DNA from: Bacillota bacterium
GTDB lineage: Bacteria > Bacillota_I > Bacilli_A > RF39 > UBA660
Assembly (NCBI GenBank): GCA_015059495.1
Contig: SVAI01000001.1
Coordinates: 985,811-1,049,810 of the forward strand
DNA: 64,000 nt
Direction: 5' to 3'
In this document: positions 24,857 to 33,444 of the stretch, piece after piece
Layout of the letters: each line of letters starts with the position of its first letter
Position numbering within the stretch: position 1 is the stretch's first letter
The notes under the pieces: generated by a model
Seen by the model: the letters and a program-made list of their open reading frames with translations, nothing else
Databases searched by the model: none
Told to the model about the DNA's origin: nothing
Translations under genes and position numbers: made by a program

Positions 24857-25897
24857 TTATCTTCTTTCCCCTTCCTCAGGTAATCTTATTTCCCTTGTTA
24901 ATTTTTTCACACCATCTATATTAATATTATTTATTTTATCCAATAATCTCCTTTTATTATCTAATACATCAATACATGGATATTTATCTTGTAAATATTT
25001 GATATTTCTATTAGATAAATAACAATCATAATATACTTTAGATAATTCATCATTAGATAACGAATAAACATTTAAATATGCCATAACTTTATTATGTATT
25101 ATTCTTAAAGTTTCTTTTTCTTTAATAGTATCTTCATCTATCATACCATTATATAACATATCAACATCTATAGCATTTAATATTGCATGAATATCTTCTA
25201 CATCTATATGATTATAATATACTACTTCATCTAATCTTTCTGAATAAGTATATCCAACAAAACTCATATTTTGATGTTCTCTTAAATCACTAGCTTTAAC
25301 TAATAAAGGATTTTGTTCAATTAATTCTTTATCACTTAAATCAATACAAATAGTACTATTAGCAAATCCTAAAGATTGAATATTATTTTTTACTACAGCA
25401 ATTCCATGTATATTTTGTTCATTATAAAAATGTGTTAATAAATTAATATCTTTAGTAAAAGATATCCAATTAGTTAAATGTGTTTTCTTAGAACCATTAT
25501 ATATATGGTTACTAATTTGAGAAGTAATATCTAATATTTCTTGTAATCCTTCACTCACTAACTTATTATCTTTTTTATAATGACCATTAATTAACTTAGA
25601 GAAACCACTAATAATAATATTTTTATACTGCTCTGCTTTCTCATCCAATGAACTAGCATTAAACTCTGAATCATAAAAATAATCAAAATAAAATTGTCTA
25701 TAATTAGCTAATAACTTTTTATATTCACTATTAGTTATATTTTTACCATTAGATAAACAAACAACATTTACATAATCATATATATATTTATCTAATACAG
25801 ATGCTATTAAAGCTTTAGAATATATACCATGCTTTAATGGATTTATCTTAATATCATAACTATTTAATATTCTATATGCTAACATAATATCACTCAC
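24857..25897 (-). CDS. 346-aa protein, possibly ADP-ribosyltransferase-like
   Basis: The N-terminal half is helical. The C-terminal half contains WISFTKDINLLTHFYNEQNIHGIAVV (about 144-169), ICIDLSDKELI and DEVVYYNHIDVEDIHAI (about 223-239). Together these resemble the S-F-T strand and the final glutamate strand (EV-(V/L)-x-x-x-x-I) of Arr/DarT-like ADP-ribosyltransferase folds. The resemblance is by eye and other folds are possible. It sits alone between the two copies of the 70-bp direct repeat, in the segment that recombination would delete. Confidence 0.6.
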   Translation of the reverse strand: MSDIMLAYRILNSYDIKINPLKHGIYSKALIASVLDKYIYDYVNVVCLSNGKNITNSEYKKLLANYRQFYFDYFYDSEFNASSLDEKAEQYKNIIISGFSKLINGHYKKDNKLVSEGLQEILDITSQISNHIYNGSKKTHLTNWISFTKDINLLTHFYNEQNIHGIAVVKNNIQSLGFANSTICIDLSDKELIEQNPLLVKASDLREHQNMSFVGYTYSERLDEVVYYNHIDVEDIHAILNAIDVDMLYNGMIDEDTIKEKETLRIIHNKVMAYLNVYSLSNDELSKVYYDCYLSNRNIKYLQDKYPCIDVLDNKRRLLDKINNINIDGVKKLTREIRLPEEGERR

Positions 25898-25933
25898 TTA
25901 AATAAGTATTATATAATAAAAAAATTATTTGTC

Positions 25934-26003
25934 AAAAAAATATAGACTCTGTAAAGAGTCTATATTAGTTACGTTTAGAATGGATCATTAAATCAGCAAA
26001 ACC
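25934..26003. repeat. 70-bp direct repeat, copy 2
   Basis: Identical to 24690-24759. It includes the 3' end and terminator of the P-loop gene at 25965-26351. This is probably the original copy, because here it completes a full-length gene. Confidence 0.95.
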
Positions 26004-26351
26004 TTTGAATTCATCTGATTTATCAGCATTGGAAATAAGTATTAAAGTTGTTTTCCATTTTTTAGCCAATTCTTTCAGATATAATAAATCTTCTTTTTTA
26101 TGGTCTAGCTTATCAATTGAATCTACTAAAACAATGTTATAATCTGCTACACATTCTTCAACAAATTCTTTATCGATGTAATCAGTCTTATCAAATACTT
26201 TAATCTTTGAATTAAACTTTAAATGCTTATTATCTTCTAGATTAATATAGCATGCTATATCATTTAATCCATCAATTAAAGTATAAGCAATACTAGACTT
26301 ATAACTACCAGCTTTACCATAAATAACGATCAAGTTATTGTTCTTTAACAT
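25965..26351 (-). CDS. Small P-loop NTPase (RecA/DnaB-like core)
   Basis: 128 residues. Walker A is GKAGSYKSS (about 12-20), Walker B is NIVLVDSID (about 72-80), and a sensor-like strand TTLILISNAD follows. It is a minimal RecA-like domain without the arms of RecA or DnaB helicases. The last 12 residues and the terminator lie in the 70-bp direct repeat. It lies upstream of the ART-like gene on the same strand and may regulate or load it. Confidence 0.8.
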   Translation of the reverse strand: MLKNNNLIVIYGKAGSYKSSIAYTLIDGLNDIACYINLEDNKHLKFNSKIKVFDKTDYIDKEFVEECVADYNIVLVDSIDKLDHKKEDLLYLKELAKKWKTTLILISNADKSDEFKGFADLMIHSKRN

Positions 26352-26447
26352 CGCATCCTCCTTTGTTTATTTATAATATCATAATAATATACATTTTGAA
26401 ATCGAATTAAATTTTGTATTTAATATTATATATCCAATTAATAATTA

Positions 26448-26477
26448 TTACAAGCAAAAAAAATCTTGTGATATAAT
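26448..26477 (+). promoter_or_regulatory. Promoter of the membrane-HNH gene
   Basis: TTACAA (26448-26453), an 18-bp spacer and TATAAT (26472-26477) with an extended TG. CAGGAGAG and the ATG at 26497 follow. Confidence 0.7.
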
Positions 26478-26496
26478 AAAACCAGGAGAGATTATT

Positions 26497-27345
26497 ATGA
26501 TATATTTTTTAAATAATAAACAATTTGAATCTGCTATTATATTAATAATTACAGTCTCAATATTTGCTTTACTAATAATATATATAATCTATTCAAATAT
26601 AAGAATAGAAAAAGAAAACAAAGTAAAAGAAAAAGGATTTTATTATAAAAAGATTATTGAATTAAATAAAGAATATATTTTTGAGAATTATAAAAGATTT
26701 ATTACTATCTATCATACAGCAAATTCAAAAAGACAATTAGAAAACTTAAAATTCGATGATATCATAGAATATTATATTAATAACAATATAGACGGTTTTG
26801 ATTCAAATTTTAATATATTAAATCAAAATCGAGCATCATACATAGAATACGAATCTAAATATAATAAAATACTAAGTGAGAAACATAAATATAATTCCAA
26901 AATAATAAACAACAGTATTTTTAAAGACCTCGAAAAATTTAAACAATACGAACAAAAAATGATAAAAAAAGAAAAAATTAAAGACACTTTCTACATAAAA
27001 GTAACAATAATAGCATCATATGTCAGTCCACAAGGAAGAAACTCATATTTAAGAGATAAAGTATATGACTATTATCAAATAAAAAATTGTTACGCTCAAA
27101 TCAAAAAGAAAAAAGAATATCAAATAACAACCAAATATCAAAGATCATTAATGACAAACTCACTAAGATACGACGTACTTAAAAGAGATAATTTTCGTTG
27201 TCAAATTTGTGGAGCATCAAGTAAAGATGGTGCAAAATTAAACGTCGATCATATAATTCCAATAGCAAAAGGTGGTAAAACTGAACTGAATAACCTACAA
27301 ACATTATGTGATAGATGTAACAGTGGAAAAAGTGCAAAAATATAA
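26497..27345 (+). CDS. Membrane-anchored HNH nuclease
   Basis: 282 residues. An N-terminal membrane helix (about 12-33) is followed by a long charged helical region (about 35-215) and a C-terminal HNH domain with CQIC, NVDHIIPIAKGG, NLQTLC and CNSGKS (about 233-280). The nuclease would face the cytoplasm. This layout, a nuclease tethered to the membrane, recurs in defence genes. It is rightward with its own promoter and terminator, unlike its neighbours, so it is probably a self-contained cassette. Confidence 0.88.
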   Translation: MIYFLNNKQFESAIILIITVSIFALLIIYIIYSNIRIEKENKVKEKGFYYKKIIELNKEYIFENYKRFITIYHTANSKRQLENLKFDDIIEYYINNNIDGFDSNFNILNQNRASYIEYESKYNKILSEKHKYNSKIINNSIFKDLEKFKQYEQKMIKKEKIKDTFYIKVTIIASYVSPQGRNSYLRDKVYDYYQIKNCYAQIKKKKEYQITTKYQRSLMTNSLRYDVLKRDNFRCQICGASSKDGAKLNVDHIIPIAKGGKTELNNLQTLCDRCNSGKSAKI

Positions 27346-27372
27346 AAAAGATGTGATTTTTCACATCTTTTT
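27345..27372. terminator. Bidirectional terminator
   Basis: AAAAAGATGTGA (27345-27356), loop TTTT, TCACATCTTTTT (27361-27372), shared by convergent genes. Confidence 0.85.
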
Positions 27373-28337
27373 TATATTACAGGATTTCTAACCATTACTC
27401 TCTTATCTTTATCTAATAATTCGGCATCTACTTTATGACCTATAAATTCATAATGAATATTATTGTTGATATCTTTAGTGATATCAACAATAGTATCATT
27501 TAATTTAGGTAATACTACCATTATATGATAATCTAAATCATCTCTTTTTAATGATTCATTTAATAATCTATGTTCATGTCCTGATATATCAGCACTATTA
27601 CTATTAAATAAACCCTTTACTTCATATAAAGAAGCACTATTATCTTCATTAATAACTGCTATATCAAAACCAAATCCATCACCAATATCTCTTGATATCC
27701 ATTTAATATCTTGTTTATTACTTAATCCTTCTTTTAAATAGTTATAAACAACTAATTCACTATATTGTCCTACTACATTATGTGGATTCTTTAAAGTCAT
27801 ATTACCCCTTAAAGATTCCATATTATCTATCATTTCTTCTTCACTATCACAATATTTAGATCTAAGTCCCATCATTGGATATTTACCTATATACATAAAA
27901 TCTATATCATCCATTGATAATGCATTATCTAACATATCCTTTAATTCTATTTTATTTATATAAGATCTATCTATAAAACATGCTAAACAAAATATTGCAT
28001 TACCTAAAGATATATTATCTATATTAAATAATTTAGATAATATTAATTGATCCATTAATGGATTATCACTATGAATAAATGGTAAATTATATTTCTCATA
28101 TATATTATATATAATTGGATTATCATAATTATTATTCTCAATAAATTTAATAAAATTCAAACTATCTGAAGCATATCTATTTAAATACATTCTTAAACTA
28201 TTTCTTATAGTATTTAAATTATAAGTATTATTATTATTTAAAAGTAAATCTAAGCAAGTATTTATGTCTTCTTCAATAGTATCTTTATTATATTTATTAC
28301 CTAATAAATAATTATTAAAATTATTAATACTATTCAC
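27372..28337 (-). CDS. PD-(D/E)XK nuclease-like protein (DUF3883-like C-terminus)
   Basis: 321 residues. The N-terminal two thirds are helical and unknown. The C-terminal part has the restriction-fold order VGQYSELVVYNYL, WISRDIGDGFGFDIAVI and ASLYEVKG, giving the D...ExK triad, then HIMVVLPKLND. This resembles DUF3883/Mrr-type domains found in restriction and defence proteins. Nuclease activity is plausible but inferred. It is the last gene of the accessory stretch before the core genes. Confidence 0.7.
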   Translation of the reverse strand: MNSINNFNNYLLGNKYNKDTIEEDINTCLDLLLNNNNTYNLNTIRNSLRMYLNRYASDSLNFIKFIENNNYDNPIIYNIYEKYNLPFIHSDNPLMDQLILSKLFNIDNISLGNAIFCLACFIDRSYINKIELKDMLDNALSMDDIDFMYIGKYPMMGLRSKYCDSEEEMIDNMESLRGNMTLKNPHNVVGQYSELVVYNYLKEGLSNKQDIKWISRDIGDGFGFDIAVINEDNSASLYEVKGLFNSNSADISGHEHRLLNESLKRDDLDYHIMVVLPKLNDTIVDITKDINNNIHYEFIGHKVDAELLDKDKRVMVRNPVI

Positions 28338-28414
28338 AAATACCCTCCTTAATTTGTCTTATATAATAGTTTAATTTTAATAATTTGTCAAATAAAAAAG
28401 AACCTAAAGGTTCT

Positions 28415-28651
28415 TTATTTATTAGATAACTTTAATTTTACTATAGCTATTATAGCAACTAATGCCCATACTACTTGTAATGTAAATGAAAACCATGCAT
28501 TCTTTGGAAATAAACCAATTGCCATAAATATACCAGCAAATAGATTTAAAAGTTGATATTTCATACCATTTTTAATCTTACCAGTAGAAAGAAGAATATA
28601 TGCTAACAACACTAGCACCATTCCAATCCAACCCATTACATCAAAAAACAT
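28415..28651 (-). CDS. Small membrane protein, CBU_0592-like family
   Basis: 78 residues almost entirely made of three hydrophobic helices. The pattern GWIGMVLVLLAYILLSTGKI...YQLLNLFAGIFMAIGLF...A..SFTLQVVWALVAIIAI matches a widespread small membrane family of unknown function. A terminator-like stem (AAGAACC/GGTTCTT at about 28400-28417) overlaps its end. Confidence 0.8.
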   Translation of the reverse strand: MFFDVMGWIGMVLVLLAYILLSTGKIKNGMKYQLLNLFAGIFMAIGLFPKNAWFSFTLQVVWALVAIIAIVKLKLSNK

Positions 28652-28693
28652 ATATATCCTCCTATCGTATAAATAGATTATATCATAAAAGCA

Positions 28694-28714
28694 AAAAAGC
28701 GCATATAGCGCTTT
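28694..28714 (-). terminator. Terminator of the rplM-rpsI operon
   Basis: AAAAGCGC, loop ATATA, GCGCTTTT, with a T-run on the minus strand, just downstream of rpsI. Confidence 0.75.
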
Positions 28715-28734
28715 TGAAAAAACTGTATAAAATC

Positions 28735-29154
28735 TTATCTCTTAGAGAATTGTGGTGCTCTACGAGCTTTCTTAAGTCCGTATTTCTTACGTTCTTTAAC
28801 TCTTGGATCTCTTGTAACTAATCCAGCAGCTTTTAAGATTCTTCTATAAGAAGTATCACTAGATGGATCTGTATTAGAATCAAATTCTAATAAAGCTCTA
28901 GTAATAGCTAATCTAATAGCTCCAGCTTGTCCAGCAAATCCACCACCCTTAGCGTTAACAGTAATATCGAATTTATCTTCATTACCAGTTAATACTAATG
29001 GTTGTTTAATATCTTGTACTAATGTTGCATAAGGCATATATTCATTAACATCTTTACCATTAACAGTTATATTACCTTTACCTGCTGTAATTCTTACGTT
29101 AGCAACTGATTGTTTTCTTCTACCAGTAGCTGACCATACTTTCTTATCTGCCAT
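28735..29154 (-). CDS. rpsI: 30S ribosomal protein S9
   Basis: 139 residues with the S9 signature: [14 protein letters not shown] at the start, [20 protein letters not shown], and the conserved C-terminal tail [24 protein letters not shown] whose last Lys-Arg contacts P-site tRNA. It lies 14 bases after rplM, the universal pairing. Confidence 0.98.
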   Translation of the reverse strand: MADKKVWSATGRRKQSVANVRITAGKGNITVNGKDVNEYMPYATLVQDIKQPLVLTGNEDKFDITVNAKGGGFAGQAGAIRLAITRALLEFDSNTDPSSDTSYRRILKAAGLVTRDPRVKERKKYGLKKARRAPQFSKR

Positions 29155-29168
29155 AAATATATTCCTCC

Positions 29169-29600
29169 TTACTTAACTTCCATTACTTTTGGTTGTTGTG
29201 CTTGTTGTTCATGTTCAGAACCAGCATAAACGAATAATTTCTTAATCATTTTTCTACCTAAAGGTCCTTTTGGTAACATTCCCTTAACAGCTCTTTCAAC
29301 CATTTCTTCTGGATACTTTTCAATCATAGTTGCAGCAGTTCTTTCTCTCATACCACCAGCATATCTACTATGATTATAGTACATCTTGTCATTTAACTTA
29401 TTACCAGTTAAATTAACTTTACTAGCGTTAATTACGATAACGTAATCTCCACAATCTACATGAGGAGTAAATGTTGGTTTATGTTTTCCTCTTAATACAG
29501 TAGCAACCTTAGAAGCTAATCTACCTAAGTTTACACCTTCTGCATCAATAACATACCAATTTCTTTCAACAGTTTCTTTTTTTTGCATAAATGTGTTCAT
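29169..29600 (-). CDS. rplM: 50S ribosomal protein L13
   Basis: The ATG at 29600 is chosen (AAAGGA 9 bases upstream) over an in-frame start 18 bases earlier that lies in the ribosome site. Motifs: [45 protein letters not shown] and [17 protein letters not shown] strong promoter lies about 90 bases upstream; the leader between them could hold an autoregulatory structure but none was recognised. Confidence 0.98.
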   Translation of the reverse strand: MNTFMQKKETVERNWYVIDAEGVNLGRLASKVATVLRGKHKPTFTPHVDCGDYVIVINASKVNLTGNKLNDKMYYNHSRYAGGMRERTAATMIEKYPEEMVERAVKGMLPKGPLGRKMIKKLFVYAGSEHEQQAQQPKVMEVK

Positions 29601-29687
29601 AAAAATTTTTCCTTTCATTAAGGTCTTATTTCATTTAAATTTCCCAAGTTTAAACAAAATCTGCCTAAATAAAATGTACCATTTAAA

Positions 29688-29716
29688 AGTATATGTGATT
29701 TTACCTAAAAAGTCAA
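29688..29716 (-). promoter_or_regulatory. Promoter of rplM-rpsI
   Basis: On the minus strand TTGACT (29711-29716), a 17-bp spacer and TATACT (29688-29693). Confidence 0.8.
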
Positions 29717-29719
29717 CAA

Positions 29720-29743
29720 AAAAAGACTAATTTGAGTCTTTTT
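29720..29743 (-). terminator. Terminator of the truA-mutT operon
   Basis: AAAAAGACT (29720-29728) and AGTCTTTTT (29735-29743). It overlaps the last codons of the Nudix gene. Confidence 0.75.
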
Positions 29744-30179
29744 CTTGTGGTCTTCTTACTCTTTTTACACTTTTATCAGGAACACTGTTTAAAAGTTTAT
29801 AATCTGCAGTACATAATTCATAATTATTTATTTCATCTTTACTAATAAATCTATAATCACTATGAGCTCTTAATTGTAAATCTCCACCTAATAATTCACA
29901 GTTATATAATTTTAAAATTATAGTTTTTTTATCTTCTCTATTATCAGCAGGAATATCTTCATATGTACTTCCCATTAATTCATGAGCTTTAATATCTAAG
30001 TTTAACTCTTCTTTAATTTCTCTTTGAATTGCTACTTCATCACATTCTCCAGGTTCATTCTTTCCACCAGGGAATTCCCATTTACCTTTAAACTTACCAT
30101 CTGCTCTTTGAGCAATTAAAAACTTATCGTTTACTTCTATATAAGCAGCAACCACACTCTTCATTATCTTATTTGTCAT
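29727..30179 (-). CDS. mutT: Nudix hydrolase, MutT/8-oxo-dGTPase type
   Basis: 150 residues. The Nudix box GGKNEPGECDEVAIQREIKEEL is complete (glycines, REIKEEL glutamates) and is preceded by GKWEFPGG, typical of enzymes that clear oxidised dGTP or act as (deoxy)nucleoside triphosphate pyrophosphatases. It lies 9 bases downstream of truA in the same operon. The exact substrate is not certain. Confidence 0.88.
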   Translation of the reverse strand: MTNKIMKSVVAAYIEVNDKFLIAQRADGKFKGKWEFPGGKNEPGECDEVAIQREIKEELNLDIKAHELMGSTYEDIPADNREDKKTIILKLYNCELLGGDLQLRAHSDYRFISKDEINNYELCTADYKLLNSVPDKSVKRVRRPQEKDSN

Positions 30180-30188
30180 AAAACCCTC

Positions 30189-30911
30189 CTAGTAATAAAT
30201 CTTATTTAAGTATAATCCATTAGCAGGTGCACAAGATAGATGTTTATCAATATCATAATTATCTAACATATTCTTAACATCATCTATAGTTGCTTTACCT
30301 CTAGCAACATCTAACATGGCACCAACTAAATTTCTAACCATATATCTATAAAAACTCTTGCCTTCAAAAGTAATAGTAATTATATCATTATCTTTATTAA
30401 TATCTATATTATATATAATAGCTTCATAATTATCTCTTTCACCAGATACAAAATTTTTAAAATTATGTACCCCTATAAATAAAGAAGCTACTTCTTTTAA
30501 TATATCTATATTAAAATCATATTTATATTGATAATAATAATTATTCTTAAATACATCATATTCTCCAGTATTTATTTTATATTCATATACTTTCTTAGTA
30601 ACATTAAATCTAGCATGAAAATCTTGTGTTACTTTTTCTATAGATATTATTCTTATATCTCCTGGCAATATATCATTTAATGCAGTTTTTAAACGATCAA
30701 TAGGTACATCAACGTCTAAGTCAAAGTGTGCTCTTTGACCTAGTGCATGAACACCTTTGTCTGTTCTACCTGCACCCTTAACTTCAACGTCAGCTTTATT
30801 AATAATGCTAAGTGCATGTTCTAACTCAGCTTGTACACTTCTTTCATCATTTAATCTTTGAAACCCATTAAAGTTACTACCATCATAACTTAATTCAACT
30901 AAATATCTCAC
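30189..30911 (-). CDS. truA: tRNA pseudouridine synthase A
   Basis: 240 residues, full length. Motifs: the catalytic aspartate in GAGRTDKGVHALGQ, LPGDIRI, DFHARFNVTKKVYEYKI and GKSFYRYMVRNLVGAM. It makes pseudouridine at tRNA positions 38-40. It overlaps the end of the degenerate ECF ATPase gene by 4 bp, keeping the ancestral order of the ecfA-truA-rplM-rpsI block although ecfT is missing. Confidence 0.97.
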   Translation of the reverse strand: MRYLVELSYDGSNFNGFQRLNDERSVQAELEHALSIINKADVEVKGAGRTDKGVHALGQRAHFDLDVDVPIDRLKTALNDILPGDIRIISIEKVTQDFHARFNVTKKVYEYKINTGEYDVFKNNYYYQYKYDFNIDILKEVASLFIGVHNFKNFVSGERDNYEAIIYNIDINKDNDIITITFEGKSFYRYMVRNLVGAMLDVARGKATIDDVKNMLDNYDIDKHLSCAPANGLYLNKIYY

Positions 30912-31678
30912 TTATTCTCCACATCCCTATATATTGCTTTTAATAATTCTTTAATATCTATATATCTATCAAACTTATGACCTTTTCTATCTAAATATTT
31001 GATGAAACTAACAATGTTAGGTTCATCAATATATTTATATATTTTACTATTATATAGATCATTACCTTGATAAATTATATTACCTTTATCAAATATAACT
31101 ATATCTTTAATTATATTTAAATAAATATCTATATTATTAGAACATATAATTATATTCTTATCATACATCTTATTTAATTTATATACTAACTTTTTAATAT
31201 ATTCTACTATATTATTAGATAAATTCTTTTCAAAGAAATCTAATATTATAACCTTAGGATTTAAAAATAATGCTCTAACTAATGAACATAACTTTAATTC
31301 ATTAGCAGTCATATCATCAAATTCTTTATACATATAAGACATATCTAAATTAGCCATTCTAATTGAATCACTAATCTTCTTATTTAAATCACTATTATTT
31401 AACTTATATACTTTATCTAAATACTCTAATTCTTCATATAAATTATCTTTTTTAAATACAGGACTATTATTTAAATAAGCTATATCTTTCTTATTAGCTC
31501 TACTAGATAAATATACATTACCTAAATATTCCTTTTCTAAAAATAATAATTCTTTAATTAACTTTAGTGAAATACCATTAACAAAAGTAATAGAATTCTT
31601 AAATGTATATGTAATATTATTTACATTCTCTTCTCTAACCTTAGATTCATAATAAACATTATTAAGTATTATTTCCAT
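30908..31678 (-). CDS. Degenerate ABC ATPase at the ecfA2 position
   Basis: 256 residues. The overall ABC layout remains (NVYY, a helical signature region TANELKLCSLVRALFLNPKVIILDFFE, then IIICSNNIDIYLNIIKDIVIFDKGNIIYQG). However, the Walker A position reads FVNGISLKLIKELL with no GxxGxGKS, and the Walker B aspartate is not followed by glutamate. ATP hydrolysis is therefore unlikely. In most Bacillota this slot is ecfA2 of the energy-coupling-factor vitamin transporter. Confidence 0.8.
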   Translation of the reverse strand: MEIILNNVYYESKVREENVNNITYTFKNSITFVNGISLKLIKELLFLEKEYLGNVYLSSRANKKDIAYLNNSPVFKKDNLYEELEYLDKVYKLNNSDLNKKISDSIRMANLDMSYMYKEFDDMTANELKLCSLVRALFLNPKVIILDFFEKNLSNNIVEYIKKLVYKLNKMYDKNIIICSNNIDIYLNIIKDIVIFDKGNIIYQGNDLYNSKIYKYIDEPNIVSFIKYLDRKGHKFDRYIDIKELLKAIYRDVENK

Positions 31679-32409
31679 ATCTTATCCACCATCTTTTCTC
31701 TATCAATTATGATGTCATCTAATACTTCATAATAATTTAATTGTAATGATAAATCATACATAAAAGGTAATCTATAACCTAATCTCTTAATTAACTTTTC
31801 TTCCTTTAATGTATCTATAACATTACCTTCCATAGCTATCTTAGATTTATATAAGAATATAACATAATCACTATATAATACATTATCTAATGTAGAAGCT
31901 ACATTAATAATAGATATCTTATTCTTTTTAGCATATTTATATATATTCTCGATATATTTCTTTCTTAAATTACATAATATATCATCTATTACTATATACT
32001 TCTTATTACTAAGTAATGCTAATATAATTAATATATAATATCTATCAGCTTTATTAAGTTCTTCTAATCTAATATTTAATAATCTATCAATATTAAAAGT
32101 CTTAACTATTTTCTTAATCTTATCTTCGTCATTAATCTCATCAAAAAATATATCTACTACTTTATCATTATCATATAAATAACAATTATTAATTAATATT
32201 ACATTGTTATTAACTATAGTTTTATTAACAACTTCATCATTAATTAAATAACTACCATTATACTTTAATCTATTATTTAATATATTGCATAAGGAAGTCT
32301 TACCTGATGCAATATTACCAATAATTGATAAATTATCTCCTTCATTAATTTTAAAGGAAATATTATTTAAAATATTTGAATATGATATATCTTTTAACTC
32401 TAATGCCAT
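31669..32409 (-). CDS. ECF-type ABC ATPase at the ecfA1 position, partly degenerate
   Basis: 246 residues. Walker A GNIASGKTS is intact (about 31-39). The LSGGQ signature is replaced (LEELNKADRYYIL) and Walker B is YIVIDDIL, with Asp in place of the catalytic Glu. The C-terminus GYRLPFMYDLSLQLNYY resembles EcfA ends. It overlaps the next ATPase gene by 10 bp. No ecfT gene lies in this cluster, so the complex may be non-functional as a transporter or rewired. Confidence 0.82.
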   Translation of the reverse strand: MALELKDISYSNILNNISFKINEGDNLSIIGNIASGKTSLCNILNNRLKYNGSYLINDEVVNKTIVNNNVILINNCYLYDNDKVVDIFFDEINDEDKIKKIVKTFNIDRLLNIRLEELNKADRYYILIILALLSNKKYIVIDDILCNLRKKYIENIYKYAKKNKISIINVASTLDNVLYSDYVIFLYKSKIAMEGNVIDTLKEEKLIKRLGYRLPFMYDLSLQLNYYEVLDDIIIDREKMVDKIWK

Positions 32410-32461
32410 AATATTTCACCTTGGTTATTTATTATATAATAAACCACTAAAAAAGTGAAGA

Positions 32462-32764
32462 TTATTCTTCACTTTCAGGCATTCTTATTATTAATTCACC
32501 ATCTCTAGTATATAAATACTTTTCTCTTGCATATCTAGCAACATAATCTGGATCTTGTAACTTATTAACATCACTCTTTAAAGCCTTTTCTTCTTCTAAT
32601 AATTTTTCATACTTTTCATTTAAAGAAACAATGTTAGATTTATTATCAATTATCTGTAGCCATACTTTAAACATTGAAAAAGATAAAAACACTAAAAGAA
32701 CTAAAAATACTAATATTTCTAGCATTAATCTTTTTTTAGCTTTTTTTAATCCTTTCTTTGACAT
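32462..32764 (-). CDS. divIC: Cell division protein DivIC/FtsB family
   Basis: 100 residues: a basic cytoplasmic N-terminus, one membrane helix (about 15-35), a coiled coil (about 40-68) and the family end DPDYVARYAREKYLYTRDGELIIRMPE. It forms the divisome subcomplex with FtsL and DivIB. It lies downstream of yabP and yabQ as in Bacillus. A terminator stem (AAGTGAAG/CTTCACTT) overlaps its end. Confidence 0.93.
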   Translation of the reverse strand: MSKKGLKKAKKRLMLEILVFLVLLVFLSFSMFKVWLQIIDNKSNIVSLNEKYEKLLEEEKALKSDVNKLQDPDYVARYAREKYLYTRDGELIIRMPESEE

Positions 32765-32796
32765 ATAACCACCCTATTATCATTATAAGTATAACA

Positions 32797-33099
32797 TTAT
32801 TTTCTATAATTAAATATCAATTTAATTTTATTAATAATAAATTTTACATATTTTGACATTAATATATAACCTAATAATATCATAATAATAAAATATATAT
32901 GAAATATACCTTTATTAATTTTATATATAAAAATAATATATAAAACAACTAGAATATACATATATATTACATTAGAAATTATATTCATATACTTATTGTT
33001 ATTTTTAATGAGTGTTGCATTAATTAAATTACATATCTTAATAAATATTCCATATAAAAAGGATACTATAATACATATTATTTGTATATCAACACTCAT
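32797..33099 (-). CDS. yabQ: Spore cortex membrane protein YabQ-like
   Basis: 100 residues with several hydrophobic helices and the family start IQIICIIVSFLYGIFI. Its position, overlapping yabP by 4 bp and upstream of divIC, supports the assignment. In Bacillus YabQ is needed for spore cortex formation. It is shorter than the Bacillus protein (174 aa). Confidence 0.8.
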   Translation of the reverse strand: MSVDIQIICIIVSFLYGIFIKICNLINATLIKNNNKYMNIISNVIYMYILVVLYIIFIYKINKGIFHIYFIIMILLGYILMSKYVKFIINKIKLIFNYRK

Positions 33100-33374
33100 T
33101 TAAATAACCTAGATATAAAAGATATTTCTTTTTTTGTTTCATCCATATAACTTAAAGAATCTATTCTACCTTTAATAGCTAAATTACCATCACTAGTATC
33201 TAGTTTTAATAATTCTAAATCATCACCCTTAAGTATTATTAAACCTAGTTTAGAATCTATAACAAATTCTTTATTATTAAAACTAATTAACTTTCTTATT
33301 CCAGTTAAAGTAATTCTTTTTCTATCTATTATTTTAATCTCACCATATTCTTTAATAGATATATTATCATTCAT
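33096..33374 (-). CDS. yabP: Sporulation protein YabP
   Basis: 92 residues from the ATG at 33374, with AGGTGAT just upstream (a GTG 9 bases earlier is part of that ribosome site). The pattern ITLTGIRKLISFNNKEFVIDSKLGLIILKGDDLELLKLD...LAIKGRIDSLSY is typical of YabP/YqfC spore proteins. It forms the yabP-yabQ-divIC operon. Confidence 0.9.
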   Translation of the reverse strand: MNDNISIKEYGEIKIIDRKRITLTGIRKLISFNNKEFVIDSKLGLIILKGDDLELLKLDTSDGNLAIKGRIDSLSYMDETKKEISFISRLFK

Positions 33375-33412
33375 TAATATCACCTATTAAATTATATGCT
33401 TAATAGAAATGA

Positions 33413-33434
33413 AAAAGAACTCACACGAGTTCTT
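33413..33434 (-). terminator. Terminator of spoVG
   Basis: AAGAACTC, loop ACAC, GAGTTCTT just downstream of the spoVG stop codon. Confidence 0.7.
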
Positions 33435-33444
33435 AATTCTTAAA

